Below are positions 24,660 to 35,237 of a DNA stretch of 64,000 bases, in pieces (within the stretch, counting starts at the first letter, position 1; every line of letters begins with the position of its first letter). The notes beneath the pieces were generated by a model. The model made no database searches. It had not been told where the DNA came from and was given only the letters and a program-made list of their open reading frames with translations. A program made the translations under genes and the position numbers. This DNA is from Deltaproteobacteria bacterium Ga0077550. GTDB taxonomy: Bacteria > Myxococcota_A > Polyangia > Nannocystales > Nannocystaceae. The DNA lies in NCBI GenBank assembly GCA_001464385.1, contig LNFB01000261.1, positions 29,708 to 93,707 on the forward strand, in the 5' to 3' direction.

Positions 24660-26498
24660 ATGTCGTATCGCAGCCTCCGCGAGGCGGTCGTCGACCTCGA
24701 GCGCACCGGCCAGCTGCGGCGCATCGACACCGAGCTCGACCCCGACCTCGAGCTCGCCTACGTGCACCTGCGCGTGCAGGAGGCGGGCGGGCCGGCGCTG
24801 CTGTTCGAGCACGTCCGCGGCTGTCGATTCCCTGCGGCGTCGAACCTGTTCGGCACGACCGAGCGCGCGCGGTTCCTGCTGCGGCACGCCTACCGCCGCG
24901 TCGCGCGGGTGATCGAGGCCCGCGCCGATCCGGCCGCGGCCCTGCGCCGGCCGTGGCGGCACCTCGGCACGCCGCTGGCGGGTCTGCGCGCGCTGCCCAT
25001 GCGCGTGGGCGACGGGCCCGTGCTCGCCAACCGCGGCCGCCTCGCCGACCTGCCGCAGATCCGGTGCTGGCCCCGCGACGGCGGGCCCTTCGTCACGCTG
25101 CCGCAGGTCTACAGCGAGGACCCCGATCGCCCGGGGCCGATGCGCAGCAACGTCGGCATGTACCGCATCCAGCTCGGCGGCAACGACTACGTGCCCGACG
25201 CCGAGATCGGCCTGCACTACCAGATCCACCGCGGCATCGGCGTGCACCACAGCGCCGCGGCGCGCCGCGGTGAGCCGCTGCGCGTCAGCATCTTCGTCGG
25301 GGGGCCGCCCGCGCACACGCTCGCGGCGGTGATGCCCCTGCCCGAGGGGCTCACGGAGCTCACGTTCGGCGGCATGCTCGCGGCGCGTCGCTTCCGCTGG
25401 GCGAGCGTCGGCGGGCACGTGGTCTCGACCGACGCGGACTTCGTGATCGTCGGCACCATCGATCCGACGGCGACCAAGCCCGAGGGCCCGTTCGGCGATC
25501 ACCTCGGCTATTACAGCCTCACGCACCCGTTCCCGGTGATGCGGGTGGATGCGGTGTACTGGCGCGACGACGCGATCTGGCCGTTCACCGTCGTGGGCCG
25601 ACCGCCGCAGGAGGACACCGCCTTCGGCCACATGATCCACGAGCTGACCGCGCCCATGGTGCCGCGATCGATCGCGGGCCTGAAGGCGATGCACGCCGTC
25701 GACGCCGCCGGCGTCCACCCGCTGATGCTCGCGGTCGGCAGCGAGCGCTACGTGCCGTGGGGCCCGCGGCGGCCGCAGGAGCTGCTCACGATCGCCAACG
25801 CCGTGCTCGGCTTCGGTCAGGCCTCGCTGGCGAAGTACCTCCTCATCGCCGCGGCCGACGACGACGGTCGCGCGCCCGATGCCGACGACGAGGCCGGCTT
25901 CCTGCGCTTCGTCCTCGAGCGCTTCGATCCGGGCCGCGACCTCCACTTCCAGACGCGCACGACGATCGACACCCTCGACTACAGCGGCACCGGGCTCAAC
26001 GAGGGCAGCAAGCTGGTGATCGCCGCGGTGGGTCCGATCCGGCGCGCGCTCGGGACCGACGTCCCGCGGACGTTGCCGCTGCCCGAGGGCTTCGGGCCGG
26101 TCCGGCTCGCGTTGCCCGGCGTGCTGGCGATCCAGGGCCCGCGCGCCGACGCCTCGCCCGGCGCGGTCGCGGCGCTGTGTGCCGCATGGCAGGCCGCGGC
26201 CGTGCTCGATCGCCCGGATACCCCGTGGCCCCTGGTCGTCGTCGTCGACGACGCGGAGTTCACCGCGCGCACGCTGGCGAACTTCCTGTGGGTGACGTTC
26301 ACCCGCAGCAACCCGGCGGTCGACGTCGACGGTGTCGGCGCGAGCATCGTGCACAAGCACTGGGGCTGCACCGGCGCGGTCGTCATCGACGCGCGGAAGA
26401 AGCCCCACCACGCGCCGCCGCTGGAGTTCGACCCGCGCGTCGTGACCCGCATCGAGGCCCTCGCCGCGAAGGGTGGACCGCTGCACGGTCTGTTCTGA
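24660..26498 (+). CDS. ubiD: UbiD-family prenyl-FMN decarboxylase
   Basis: 612 aa, in the upper range for UbiD. Recognisable blocks are GGPALLFEHVRG, FPAASNLFGT, GGNDYVPDAEIGLHYQIHRGIGVHH, VGGPPAHTLAAVMPLP, TKPEGPFGDHLGYY and HKHWGCTGAVVIDA. It decarboxylates an aromatic or unsaturated acid with prenylated FMN made by UbiX, encoded at 16336. In an organism with a futalosine operon the natural substrate is the carboxylated menaquinone precursor (MqnL role). It lies outside the operon and has its own TAAGAC hexamer 10 nt before the ATG. Confidence 0.88.
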   Translation: MSYRSLREAVVDLERTGQLRRIDTELDPDLELAYVHLRVQEAGGPALLFEHVRGCRFPAASNLFGTTERARFLLRHAYRRVARVIEARADPAAALRRPWRHLGTPLAGLRALPMRVGDGPVLANRGRLADLPQIRCWPRDGGPFVTLPQVYSEDPDRPGPMRSNVGMYRIQLGGNDYVPDAEIGLHYQIHRGIGVHHSAAARRGEPLRVSIFVGGPPAHTLAAVMPLPEGLTELTFGGMLAARRFRWASVGGHVVSTDADFVIVGTIDPTATKPEGPFGDHLGYYSLTHPFPVMRVDAVYWRDDAIWPFTVVGRPPQEDTAFGHMIHELTAPMVPRSIAGLKAMHAVDAAGVHPLMLAVGSERYVPWGPRRPQELLTIANAVLGFGQASLAKYLLIAAADDDGRAPDADDEAGFLRFVLERFDPGRDLHFQTRTTIDTLDYSGTGLNEGSKLVIAAVGPIRRALGTDVPRTLPLPEGFGPVRLALPGVLAIQGPRADASPGAVAALCAAWQAAAVLDRPDTPWPLVVVVDDAEFTARTLANFLWVTFTRSNPAVDVDGVGASIVHKHWGCTGAVVIDARKKPHHAPPLEFDPRVVTRIEALAAKGGPLHGLF

Positions 26499-26515
26499 AC
26501 CGCGCGCCGGTTTGC

Positions 26516-26521
26516 TACGAT
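26516..26521 (+). promoter_or_regulatory. -10 (TACGAT) placing the start point at the GTG
   Basis: TACGAT ends 7 nt before the GTG at 26528. An ATG overlapping it opens only a four-codon frame. Confidence 0.4.
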
Positions 26522-26527
26522 GCGCGC

Positions 26528-27616
26528 GTGACGACCCGACGTTTCGCGGCTTGGTGTGCGCCCCTCCTGCTCGGCGTCGTCGCCTTCGCCGCCTGCAGGC
26601 CCGCGCCCGTCGAGCCGCCGGACGACGGCGACGCGACGCCGACGCCGGTGGCGGGCGATCCGGTGGAGCGCGCCGGCAAGCTGATGCAGTCGGGCGACAT
26701 GCGCGGCGCCGAGTCGGTCCTCGACGACGCGCTGCTGCAGCACAAGGACGACCACGAGCTGTGGTTCGCCAAGGGCGTGGTCCGCCAGGCCCAGGGCGAC
26801 GACGACGGCGCGACGCTGGCGTGGACGAAGGCGCTGGAGCTGCAGACCGAGTTCGTGCCGGCGATCCACGGCATCGGCGCGATCCTCCTCGCGCGCGGTG
26901 AGTTCGACGCCGCGATCGATCGCTTCGCGCAGGCCCTGCGGCTGCAGCCGGACTTCGCCGACGCCCACTACAACATCGGGCTCGCGCTGCTCGGCGCCGG
27001 CGATCGGACGAAGGCGATCGAGGCCTTCGAGCGCGCGGTCAAGCTCGCGCCCGACGACCCGGCGATGCTCGTCCAGCTCGCGGACATGTACGTCGTCGAC
27101 GAGAAGCTCGACCCCGCGATCGCCCTGGCCTCGCACGCCGGCGAGGTCGCGCCCAAGGAGTCGACGCCGTTCGTGGTGTGGGGCAACGCGCTGGTGAAGA
27201 AGGGCGACTTCGAGGGCGCCATCGCCCGCTACGCGACCGCGCTGCAGAACGACCCCAACAACCTCGACGCCCGGCTCGGGCTGTCGCGGGCGCAGCAGCG
27301 CGCCGGCAAGCTCGGCGACGCGGCCAAGCAGCTCGAGCTGCTCACGCAGGTCGTGCCCGACAGCGCGGTGGTGTGGGCCGAGTGGGGCAGCGTACTGGCG
27401 AAGCAGGGCGATCTCGTGGGCGCGCTCGAGAAGTTCGATCGCGCCATCGCCCTCGACCCCAAGTTCGAGGCCGCGTTCGTGCGGCGCATCGGTGCGCTCG
27501 CCGCGGCCAAGCGCTGCAAGGAGGCCCGCGCCGCGGCCGAGGCGCTGCGCGGCCTCGAGCCCGCCGACGAGTCGCTCGAGGCGGGGCTCGCCGCGCTCGG
27601 CCGCTGCAAGAAGTGA
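26528..27616 (+). CDS. TPR lipoprotein
   Basis: 362 aa from the GTG at 26528. The signal peptide ends VAFAAC (lipidation near Cys22), followed by an acidic Pro/Thr spacer. From about residue 45 to the end there are eight or nine tetratricopeptide repeats (for example GAILLARGEFDAAIDRFAQAL, DAHYNIGLALLGAGDRTKAIEAF, EWGSVLAKQGDLVGALEKF). It is a protein-interaction scaffold anchored in the envelope, similar in style to gliding and pilus TPR lipoproteins but not specifically recognised. Confidence 0.85.
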   Translation: MTTRRFAAWCAPLLLGVVAFAACRPAPVEPPDDGDATPTPVAGDPVERAGKLMQSGDMRGAESVLDDALLQHKDDHELWFAKGVVRQAQGDDDGATLAWTKALELQTEFVPAIHGIGAILLARGEFDAAIDRFAQALRLQPDFADAHYNIGLALLGAGDRTKAIEAFERAVKLAPDDPAMLVQLADMYVVDEKLDPAIALASHAGEVAPKESTPFVVWGNALVKKGDFEGAIARYATALQNDPNNLDARLGLSRAQQRAGKLGDAAKQLELLTQVVPDSAVVWAEWGSVLAKQGDLVGALEKFDRAIALDPKFEAAFVRRIGALAAAKRCKEARAAAEALRGLEPADESLEAGLAALGRCKK

Positions 27617-27740
27617 GGGCGGGGCGACGCGACGGCATCGCCGCACGCGCCGCGCACGGTGCACCGGCGATCCCCGCTCAGGTGCGTCGACGCACGCATC
27701 TCGCGCGCACGATCGCCGCGCCGTTTCGGCTCGGGGTCTC

Positions 27741-27746
27741 TATACT
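27741..27746 (+). promoter_or_regulatory. -10 (TATACT) of guaB, probable leaderless start
   Basis: TATACT ends 6 nt before the ATG at 27752, so the predicted start point falls on the start codon. No ribosome site is present. Confidence 0.5.
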
Positions 27747-27751
27747 TCGCC

Positions 27752-29230
<1,479 letters not shown>

Positions 29231-29233
29231 ACC

Positions 29234-30784
29234 ATGCAGCACGAGACTCTCCTGGTCGTCGATTTCGGTTCGCAGGTCACGCAGCTCATCGCGCGGCGGG
29301 TCCGCGAGCAGGGTGTGTTCGCGGAGATCGTGCCGTTCAATCGCGCGTCCGAGCGCATCGCGGCGCTCGGCGCCTCGATCCGCGGCATCGTGCTGTCCGG
29401 CGGACCGTCCTCGCTGTACGACGAGGGCGCCCCGCGCATGCCCGCGGGCATCCTCGAGCACGGCGTCCCCGTGCTCGGCATCTGCTACGGGCTCTACGTC
29501 CTGGTCGACGCCACGGGCGGCGAGGTCGTGCGCACCGACAAGCGCGAGTACGGCGCGGCGCTGCTCCGGGTCATCGAGCCCCTCGGGCCGCTGGGCGCGT
29601 TCGAGTCCGGCCGCGAGGAGACGGTGTGGATGAGCCACGGCGACCACGTCACGGCGCTCGGGCCCGGCTTCCGCACCATCGGCAGCTCGAGCAGCTGCGA
29701 GCACGCGGCGATCATCGATCCCGCGCGCAAGCTGTGGGGCGTGCAGTTCCACCCCGAGGTGAGCCACACGCAGCGGGGCACCGCGGTGCTCGTCTCGTTC
29801 CTCGACGCCTGCGGCTTCGCCCGCGACTGGAGCATGGCCAACTTCGTCGACGAGGCCGTGGCCAAGATCCGCGCCGCGGTCGGCGAGCACGGCACCGTGC
29901 TCTGCGGCCTCTCGGGCGGCGTCGATTCCACCGTCGCCGCGCTCCTGGTCGAGCGCGCCATCGGCTCGCGCCTGCACTGCATCTTCGTCGACAACGGCCT
30001 GCTGCGGCAGGACGAGCGCGCCGAGGTCGAGCGCATGTTCGCCGGCAAGCTGCGCAACCCGCTGGTCGCCGTCGATGCGTCCGAGCGATTCCTCGCCGAG
30101 CTCGCCGGCGTCACGGATCCCGAGGTCAAGCGCAAGCGCATCGGGGCGACGTTCATCGAGGTGTTCGACGCCGAGGCCCAGCGCCTGGGCGGCGCGGACT
30201 TCCTGGTCCAGGGCACGCTGTACCCCGACGTCATCGAGAGCGTCAGCGCCAAGGGCCCGTCCGCGACGATCAAGACCCACCACAACGTCGGCGGCCTGCC
30301 CGAGCGCATGAAGATGGGCGTCGTCGAGCCGCTGCGCGAGCTGTTCAAGGACGAGGTCCGTCGCCTCGGCCTCGAGCTCGGGCTCTCCGAGGAGATGATC
30401 TGGCGCCACCCGTTCCCCGGCCCGGGCCTCGCGGTGCGCGTGCTCGGCGAGGTCACGCGCGAGCGCTGCGACATCCTGCGCAAGGCGGACGTCATCGTGC
30501 TCGAGGAGGTCCGCAACGCCGGCCTCTACCGCACGCTGTGGCAGGTGTTCGGCGTGCTGCTGCCGGTCCGCTCGGTCGGCGTCATGGGCGACGGTCGCAC
30601 CTACGAGAACGCCCTGGCGATCCGCGCGGTCGAGAGCACGGACGCCATGACCGCCGACTGGGCGCGGCTGCCGTACGAGGTCCTCGCGACGATGTCGAAC
30701 CGCATCATCAACGAGGTCCGCGGGATCAACCGGGTGGTCTACGACATCTCGAGCAAGCCCCCGGCCACGATCGAGTGGGAGTGA
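29234..30784 (+). CDS. guaA: GMP synthase (glutamine-hydrolysing)
   Basis: 516 aa. The N-terminal glutaminase has its nucleophile Cys84 in GICYG and the His/Glu pair in FHPEVSH. The ATP-pyrophosphatase part has the PP-loop LSGGVDSTVAALL, and the C-terminus ends in the family motif PPATIEWE. The residue pair after GICYG is LY where most family members have MQ, a small oddity in the oxyanion-strand region. It converts XMP to GMP and is cotranscribed with guaB and ruvB. Confidence 0.97.
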   Translation: MQHETLLVVDFGSQVTQLIARRVREQGVFAEIVPFNRASERIAALGASIRGIVLSGGPSSLYDEGAPRMPAGILEHGVPVLGICYGLYVLVDATGGEVVRTDKREYGAALLRVIEPLGPLGAFESGREETVWMSHGDHVTALGPGFRTIGSSSSCEHAAIIDPARKLWGVQFHPEVSHTQRGTAVLVSFLDACGFARDWSMANFVDEAVAKIRAAVGEHGTVLCGLSGGVDSTVAALLVERAIGSRLHCIFVDNGLLRQDERAEVERMFAGKLRNPLVAVDASERFLAELAGVTDPEVKRKRIGATFIEVFDAEAQRLGGADFLVQGTLYPDVIESVSAKGPSATIKTHHNVGGLPERMKMGVVEPLRELFKDEVRRLGLELGLSEEMIWRHPFPGPGLAVRVLGEVTRERCDILRKADVIVLEEVRNAGLYRTLWQVFGVLLPVRSVGVMGDGRTYENALAIRAVESTDAMTADWARLPYEVLATMSNRIINEVRGINRVVYDISSKPPATIEWE

Positions 30785-30785
30785 C

Positions 30786-31868
30786 ATGGCCCGCGTGCGT
30801 CACGAGGACGGCGGCGCCGGCCGCAGCAAGGTCGCTTCGGTCGATCGCGGCCTGCTCCGCACCGAGCGCGAGGAGTCGGCGATCGAAGAGGCGTCGCTGC
30901 GCCCGCGCACGATGGACGAGTACATCGGCCAGAGCGCGCTCAAGCGCAAGCTGAGGGTCTTCGTCGACGCCGCCAAGCAGCGCGGCGAGCCGCTCGACCA
31001 CGTGCTGCTGCACGGGCCACCGGGCCTGGGCAAGACCACGATGGCGCAGATCCTCGCCAACGAGCTCGGCGTCCGCATCCACATCACCTCGGGGCCCGCG
31101 GTCGAGCACAAGGGCGTGCTCGCCGGCCACCTCACCGCGCTCGAGGCCGGGGACGTGCTCTTCATCGACGAGATCCACCGGCTCACGCCGGTCGTCGAGG
31201 AGAGCCTCTACTCGGCGATGGAGGACGGGCGCATCGATCTCCCGGTGGGGGAGGGCAACCGCGCGCGGACCATGCCGTTCTCCCTCGCGCCGTTCACCCT
31301 CGTGGGCGCGACGACCCGCACCGCGCTGCTCGGCGCGCCGCTGCGCGAGCGGTTCCAGATCGTCGAGGGGCTCGAGTACTACGCCGACGCCGAGCTCGCC
31401 GAGATCGTCCAGCGCACCGCTCGGATCCTCAAGTTCACCGCGACCGACGCGGGCGCCGCCGAGATCGGCCGGCGAAGCCGCGGCACGCCGCGCATCGCGA
31501 ACCGACTCACCCGGCGCGTCCGCGACTTCGCCCAGGTCCGCGGCCGCGCTTCGATCGATCGCGACGACGCGCAGTACGGCCTCGGCGAGCTCGGCATCGA
31601 TCCCGAGGGCCTCGACGCGATCGATCGCCGGGTGCTGACCGCGATCGTCGATCTGTTCGACGGCGGCCCGGTCGGTATCGACGCGCTGGCCGCCACGCTG
31701 TCGGAGCCGCGCGACACGCTCGAGGACGTCTACGAGCCGTTCCTGCTGCAGCGCGGGTTCCTCATCCGGACGCCGCGCGGCCGCCAGGTGACCCGCAAGG
31801 CGCTCGCGCACCTCGGCCGTAGCACCGCGTCGGGCGGCGGCGGCGACCAGGGCGAGCTGCCGTTGTAG
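30786..31868 (+). CDS. ruvB: Holliday junction branch migration helicase RuvB
   Basis: 360 aa. Walker A is GPPGLGKTT (residues 77-84), Walker B is LFIDEIHRL, sensor 1 is VGATTRTALL, and the arginine finger region is GAPLRERF. The C-terminal winged helix has RTPRGRQVTRKAL. It drives branch migration with RuvA. ruvA and ruvC are not in this window. It starts 1 nt after the guaA stop, so it is part of the guaBA transcript. The ~30-residue N-terminal extension is slightly longer than usual. Confidence 0.96.
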   Translation: MARVRHEDGGAGRSKVASVDRGLLRTEREESAIEEASLRPRTMDEYIGQSALKRKLRVFVDAAKQRGEPLDHVLLHGPPGLGKTTMAQILANELGVRIHITSGPAVEHKGVLAGHLTALEAGDVLFIDEIHRLTPVVEESLYSAMEDGRIDLPVGEGNRARTMPFSLAPFTLVGATTRTALLGAPLRERFQIVEGLEYYADAELAEIVQRTARILKFTATDAGAAEIGRRSRGTPRIANRLTRRVRDFAQVRGRASIDRDDAQYGLGELGIDPEGLDAIDRRVLTAIVDLFDGGPVGIDALAATLSEPRDTLEDVYEPFLLQRGFLIRTPRGRQVTRKALAHLGRSTASGGGGDQGELPL

Positions 31869-31893
31869 GCCGCCTCGCGCAGCGCGGCTGCGG

Positions 31894-31899
31894 TAGCCT
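31894..31899 (+). promoter_or_regulatory. -10 (TAGCCT), probable leaderless start
   Basis: TAGCCT ends 7 nt before the ATG at 31906. Confidence 0.4.
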
Positions 31900-31905
31900 G
31901 GACGC

Positions 31906-32820
31906 ATGAACGTCCTCGTCTTCGGCGCGACCGGCCTCGTCGGTCGCGCCCTGTGTCGCCGCCTGCTCGCCGACGGTCACCGCGTGATCGCGTGGGTCCG
32001 CAGCCCCGACGCGGCGCGGACCTCCCTGGGCGCCGAGGTCGAGCTCGTCGACGCGGGCGGCGGCGATGCGGCGCTGCAGGCCGCGCTCGGTCGGGTCGAC
32101 GCGATCATCAACCTCGCCGGCGAGTCGGTGCTGCAGCGGTGGAACGACGCCGGACGCCGCGCGATCGAGGACTCGCGGGTCGGGCTCAACCAGCGCATCG
32201 CCGCCGCGCTGCAGCCCCTCGCGCGTCGCCCCGGCGTGTGGGTCCAGGCCAGCGCCATCGGCTACTTCGGCGATCGCGGCGACGAGGTGCTCGACGAGTC
32301 GTCGAGCCGCGGCGACGGCTACCTCGCCGAGCTCTGCGAGCGCTGGGAGGCCTCGGCCCAGGCGGCGTCCCCGCTGGGCGTTCGCGTCGCCTGCGTGCGC
32401 ATCGGGGTCGTGCTCGCCGCCGACGGCGGGGCCCTGGCGCAGATGCTGCCCACGGCGCGCCTGGGCCTCGGCGCTGCGCTGGGATCCGGTCGGCAGTGGC
32501 TGGCGTGGATCCACCTCGAGGACCTCGTCGGCCTGCTGTGCTTCGCGCTGACCGACGGGCGGTGCGAGGGCGTGCTCGTCGGCACCGCGCCGGCGCCGGT
32601 GGTGCAGCACGCCTTCGCGCAGGCCCTCGGCCGCGCGTTGCACCGCCCGGTGTGGCCGCGGTGGATGGGCGTGCCCGGCTTCGCCCTGCGCGCGGGCCTG
32701 GGCGAGGCGGCCTCGGCGGTGCTCGGCTCGCAGCGGGCGATGCCGGCGCGGGCGCTGGCGCTGGGGTTCCGCTTCCGGTTCCCCGACGTCGACGCCGCGC
32801 TCGCGGACCTGCTGAAGTGA
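31906..32820 (+). CDS. TIGR01777-type NAD(P)-dependent epimerase
   Basis: 304 aa SDR-family protein. The Rossmann motif is FGATGLVGRAL at the N-terminus. Also present are INLAGESVLQRWND.GRRAIEDSR, ASAIGYFGDRGDEVLDE, WEASAQAA and a C-terminal FRFRFPDVDAALADLL block, the pattern of the TIGR01777 (YfcH/SULA-like) group. The substrate is unknown for the family. It stands alone between ruvB and the convergent Ig/CC-WD lipoprotein. Confidence 0.88.
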   Translation: MNVLVFGATGLVGRALCRRLLADGHRVIAWVRSPDAARTSLGAEVELVDAGGGDAALQAALGRVDAIINLAGESVLQRWNDAGRRAIEDSRVGLNQRIAAALQPLARRPGVWVQASAIGYFGDRGDEVLDESSSRGDGYLAELCERWEASAQAASPLGVRVACVRIGVVLAADGGALAQMLPTARLGLGAALGSGRQWLAWIHLEDLVGLLCFALTDGRCEGVLVGTAPAPVVQHAFAQALGRALHRPVWPRWMGVPGFALRAGLGEAASAVLGSQRAMPARALALGFRFRFPDVDAALADLLK

Positions 32821-32826
32821 CGGGCC

Positions 32827-35052
32827 TCAGGCGGGCGGGCAGGTGCCGCAGCCGAACGACGAAATCTCGTCGACGCAGAACTGATCCCACGCGGTCGAGC
32901 AGCACGCCGCGTCCATCTCGCAGACGCACATCTCGATCGCGTTCACCTCGCAGCCGCCGCTCTCGTTCGTCTCGCAGCACGGCCCGTCAAAGTCGTCCGG
33001 ATCGCACGACGCCGCGCAGAGCTCCGAGCCGACCTTGGACACGCACATCGCGTCCCACTCGGTCTCGCAGCAGAACGAGTCGGCCGCGCAGACGCAGGCC
33101 TCGACCGCGTCGTCGTCGCAGCCGGCACCGCCGGTGATGCAGCAGTCGTGGTCCGTGGGACCGCCGCCGCAGTCGAGGCCGCACATCGCCTGGGCCTGCG
33201 TCGCGCACTGGTTGTCCCACTCGTTGTCGCAGCAGAACGCATCGATCGCGCACATGCACGCGGTGACGTCGGGGTCCTCGCAGCCGGGCATGTTGGTGTC
33301 GGTGCAGCAGTCGCCCTCGCCACCGCCGCCGCCGCAGCTGGTGTCGACGTCGACGCCGAAGGTGTACGCGCCCTTCACCGTCGAGTTCGGCGCGAACGCC
33401 CGCAGGAAGTAGGTGCCGGCGTCGAGGCAGCCGCTGGTGAAGCTCTCGTCGGACTGCAGGCCGGCGGAGGCCTCGATGAGCACGCCGTCGGCGTCGGTGA
33501 GCACCAGATCGATGTCGACGTCGGCGGGACCCGAGAGGTGGGCCGACACCGCGCCGCCGTCGAGGTCGAAGCGGAACCAGTCGTTGGTGTCGTCGCACAG
33601 CGACGCTGCGTGCTCGACCCCGACGTCGAGGGCCCCGAGCGACAGCGCCTGATCGATGTCGTCGTTGTCCTCGAACTCGTCCTCGGTGCACGAGCCGCCC
33701 GAGCCCAGGCACGTGCCCGAGTTGGGGATGCACTGCCGTGCCGCGGCGCCGTCGACCGATTGCACCTCGGTCGGCGAGCACACGTAGTCGGTCTGGCACT
33801 CGCTGTCGTCGGCGCAGCCGGTGCCGCAGAAGTTCCCGCCCTCCTGCGGCAGGCACAGGTTGCTGAAGCCGCCGCACTGCACGTCGGCCGAGCAGTGCTC
33901 GCACACGCCGGCTTGGCCCATCCCGTTGTTGGTGAGCGTCACCAGGTGGGTGCCGTCGGCGGGCGAGTCGGTGAGGTGATCGCAGTCGCCCTCGGTGTCG
34001 TCGTTGTCGCTCGCGCTGATGGCGTACCAGATCTGCGCCGACGCGCCGCTGCCCTCGGCGAGCGTCGGGTTGGGCACCCAGCCGCGCCACATGCCGTCCT
34101 GCATGCTGCCCGACGTCAGCTGCATGTCGACGACGGTGAGCTTGGTGTAGTCGATCGGGCTGCCCGGATCGGCGAAGGCGTAGAGCAGGATCGGCGCGTT
34201 CTTGAGGCCGACGTCGTCGGTGATGTGCGCGTCGACGGCCAGATCGAGCTGGGTCTCGGCGTCCATCGGGGCGTGCTCGATCGCCGGCGCGCCGCCGGGG
34301 CACTCGCTGCCCGAGCGCCGCCGCAGCACGATGACGTAGTCCTTGAGCGTCGGCGGGTTCTCGGGGACGTCCTGGGCCGACAGCGTCAGGTCGTAGCGAT
34401 CCGCGGCCTCGAGCTGCTCGCGGCTGGGACACCACGTCCATCGACCCGACAGGCCCGACACGTCGGAGGTGAGCTCCGCGTCCTGGATCAGCGGCGGCAG
34501 CTGCGAGAGCACCACGCTGGTCGAGTCCTGGTCGTCGACGGCGATCTCGAACTCGACGCACTCGGCCTGCTCGAGGTCGAGCACGGTGCCGTTGCCGAGC
34601 GGCTTGCGGAAGATGGGCAGCGTCCCGTCGCCGCCGGCCCCGACGACGTTGATGTTGATCGTCAGCGTCGTGTCGTTGCCGCCGTCGCTGACCGTGAAGT
34701 CGAAGAGGTGCGAGCCGAGCTGGCTGGCGAGCGGCGTGAACGTGAACACGCCGTGGCCGTCGGGGGCCACGGTCATCGTGGCGGTGCTGGCGAGGTCGGG
34801 CACGCCACCGGCCTCGAAGCTGAAGTCGAGCGCGTCGCCGTCGGGGTCGCTCGCGAGCAGGTTCAGCGTCAGCTGTTGGCCGACGATCGCGGTCTGATCG
34901 CCGGGATCGGTGATCACCGGCGCGCCGCCGTCCTTGCACGCGGACGTGAGGAGTGCCGCGGGGGCCAGCAGCGCCGCGGGGGAACGCAGCGCCGCGCGGG
35001 TCAGCAATGCGAGGGCACGGAGCACCGAGGAATGTCGCAAGGTCGAGTTCAT
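32827..35052 (-). CDS. Large lipoprotein with Ig-like, PPC-like and three CC-WD Cys-rich domains
   Basis: 741 aa from the ATG at 35052; promoter at 35077-35106. The signal peptide ends LLTSAC. About residues 45-135 resemble a cadherin/Ig-type repeat (ITDPGDQTAIVGQQLTLNLLASDPDGD). A second beta region follows to ~300. A Cys-rich segment near residue 385 (CEHCSADVQCGGFSNLCLP) resembles disulfide-rich surface modules. About residues 450-570 look like a bacterial pre-peptidase C-terminal (PPC) domain (DEFEDNDDIDQALSLG, DWFRFDL, SAGTYFLRAFAPN-like). The last ~165 residues are three tandem CC-WD repeats. No catalytic site is seen. It is probably a surface adhesin or anchor. It is divergent from a metalloprotease gene. 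Confidence 0.82.
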   Translation of the reverse strand: MNSTLRHSSVLRALALLTRAALRSPAALLAPAALLTSACKDGGAPVITDPGDQTAIVGQQLTLNLLASDPDGDALDFSFEAGGVPDLASTATMTVAPDGHGVFTFTPLASQLGSHLFDFTVSDGGNDTTLTININVVGAGGDGTLPIFRKPLGNGTVLDLEQAECVEFEIAVDDQDSTSVVLSQLPPLIQDAELTSDVSGLSGRWTWCPSREQLEAADRYDLTLSAQDVPENPPTLKDYVIVLRRRSGSECPGGAPAIEHAPMDAETQLDLAVDAHITDDVGLKNAPILLYAFADPGSPIDYTKLTVVDMQLTSGSMQDGMWRGWVPNPTLAEGSGASAQIWYAISASDNDDTEGDCDHLTDSPADGTHLVTLTNNGMGQAGVCEHCSADVQCGGFSNLCLPQEGGNFCGTGCADDSECQTDYVCSPTEVQSVDGAAARQCIPNSGTCLGSGGSCTEDEFEDNDDIDQALSLGALDVGVEHAASLCDDTNDWFRFDLDGGAVSAHLSGPADVDIDLVLTDADGVLIEASAGLQSDESFTSGCLDAGTYFLRAFAPNSTVKGAYTFGVDVDTSCGGGGGEGDCCTDTNMPGCEDPDVTACMCAIDAFCCDNEWDNQCATQAQAMCGLDCGGGPTDHDCCITGGAGCDDDAVEACVCAADSFCCETEWDAMCVSKVGSELCAASCDPDDFDGPCCETNESGGCEVNAIEMCVCEMDAACCSTAWDQFCVDEISSFGCGTCPPA
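32830..33320 (-). repeat. Three tandem CC-WD cysteine-rich repeats (protein level)
   Basis: Each repeat follows D-C-C / G-C / C-x-C / D-x-x-C-C / W-D-x-x-C / C-x-C with about 45-55 residues per unit. Examples are CMCAIDAFCCDNEWDNQC, CVCAADSFCCETEWDAMC and CVCEMDAACCSTAWDQFC. Confidence 0.8.
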
Positions 35053-35076
35053 GGCAGCTCGTGGAATCGCGGGGCG

Positions 35077-35106
35077 AGTATGCGCCGTCGCCCGTACGCG
35101 GGGCAA
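35077..35106 (-). promoter_or_regulatory. Promoter of the Ig/CC-WD lipoprotein
   Basis: On the minus strand: TTGCCC (35106-35101), an 18-nt spacer and CATACT (35082-35077). The predicted leader is about 18 nt. Confidence 0.4.
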
Positions 35107-35237
35107 CGTGCTCGCGTCCACGGGGACGCGCCGCGGTCGTCGCGATTGCACGGGTCGAGTCCGCGCGTGCACGTGCGTCCTGGAGCCGGTGACCTCGCGT
35201 ACACCTGTGGCCTGCCCTCTGTTAGCCTCGGCAGGCC

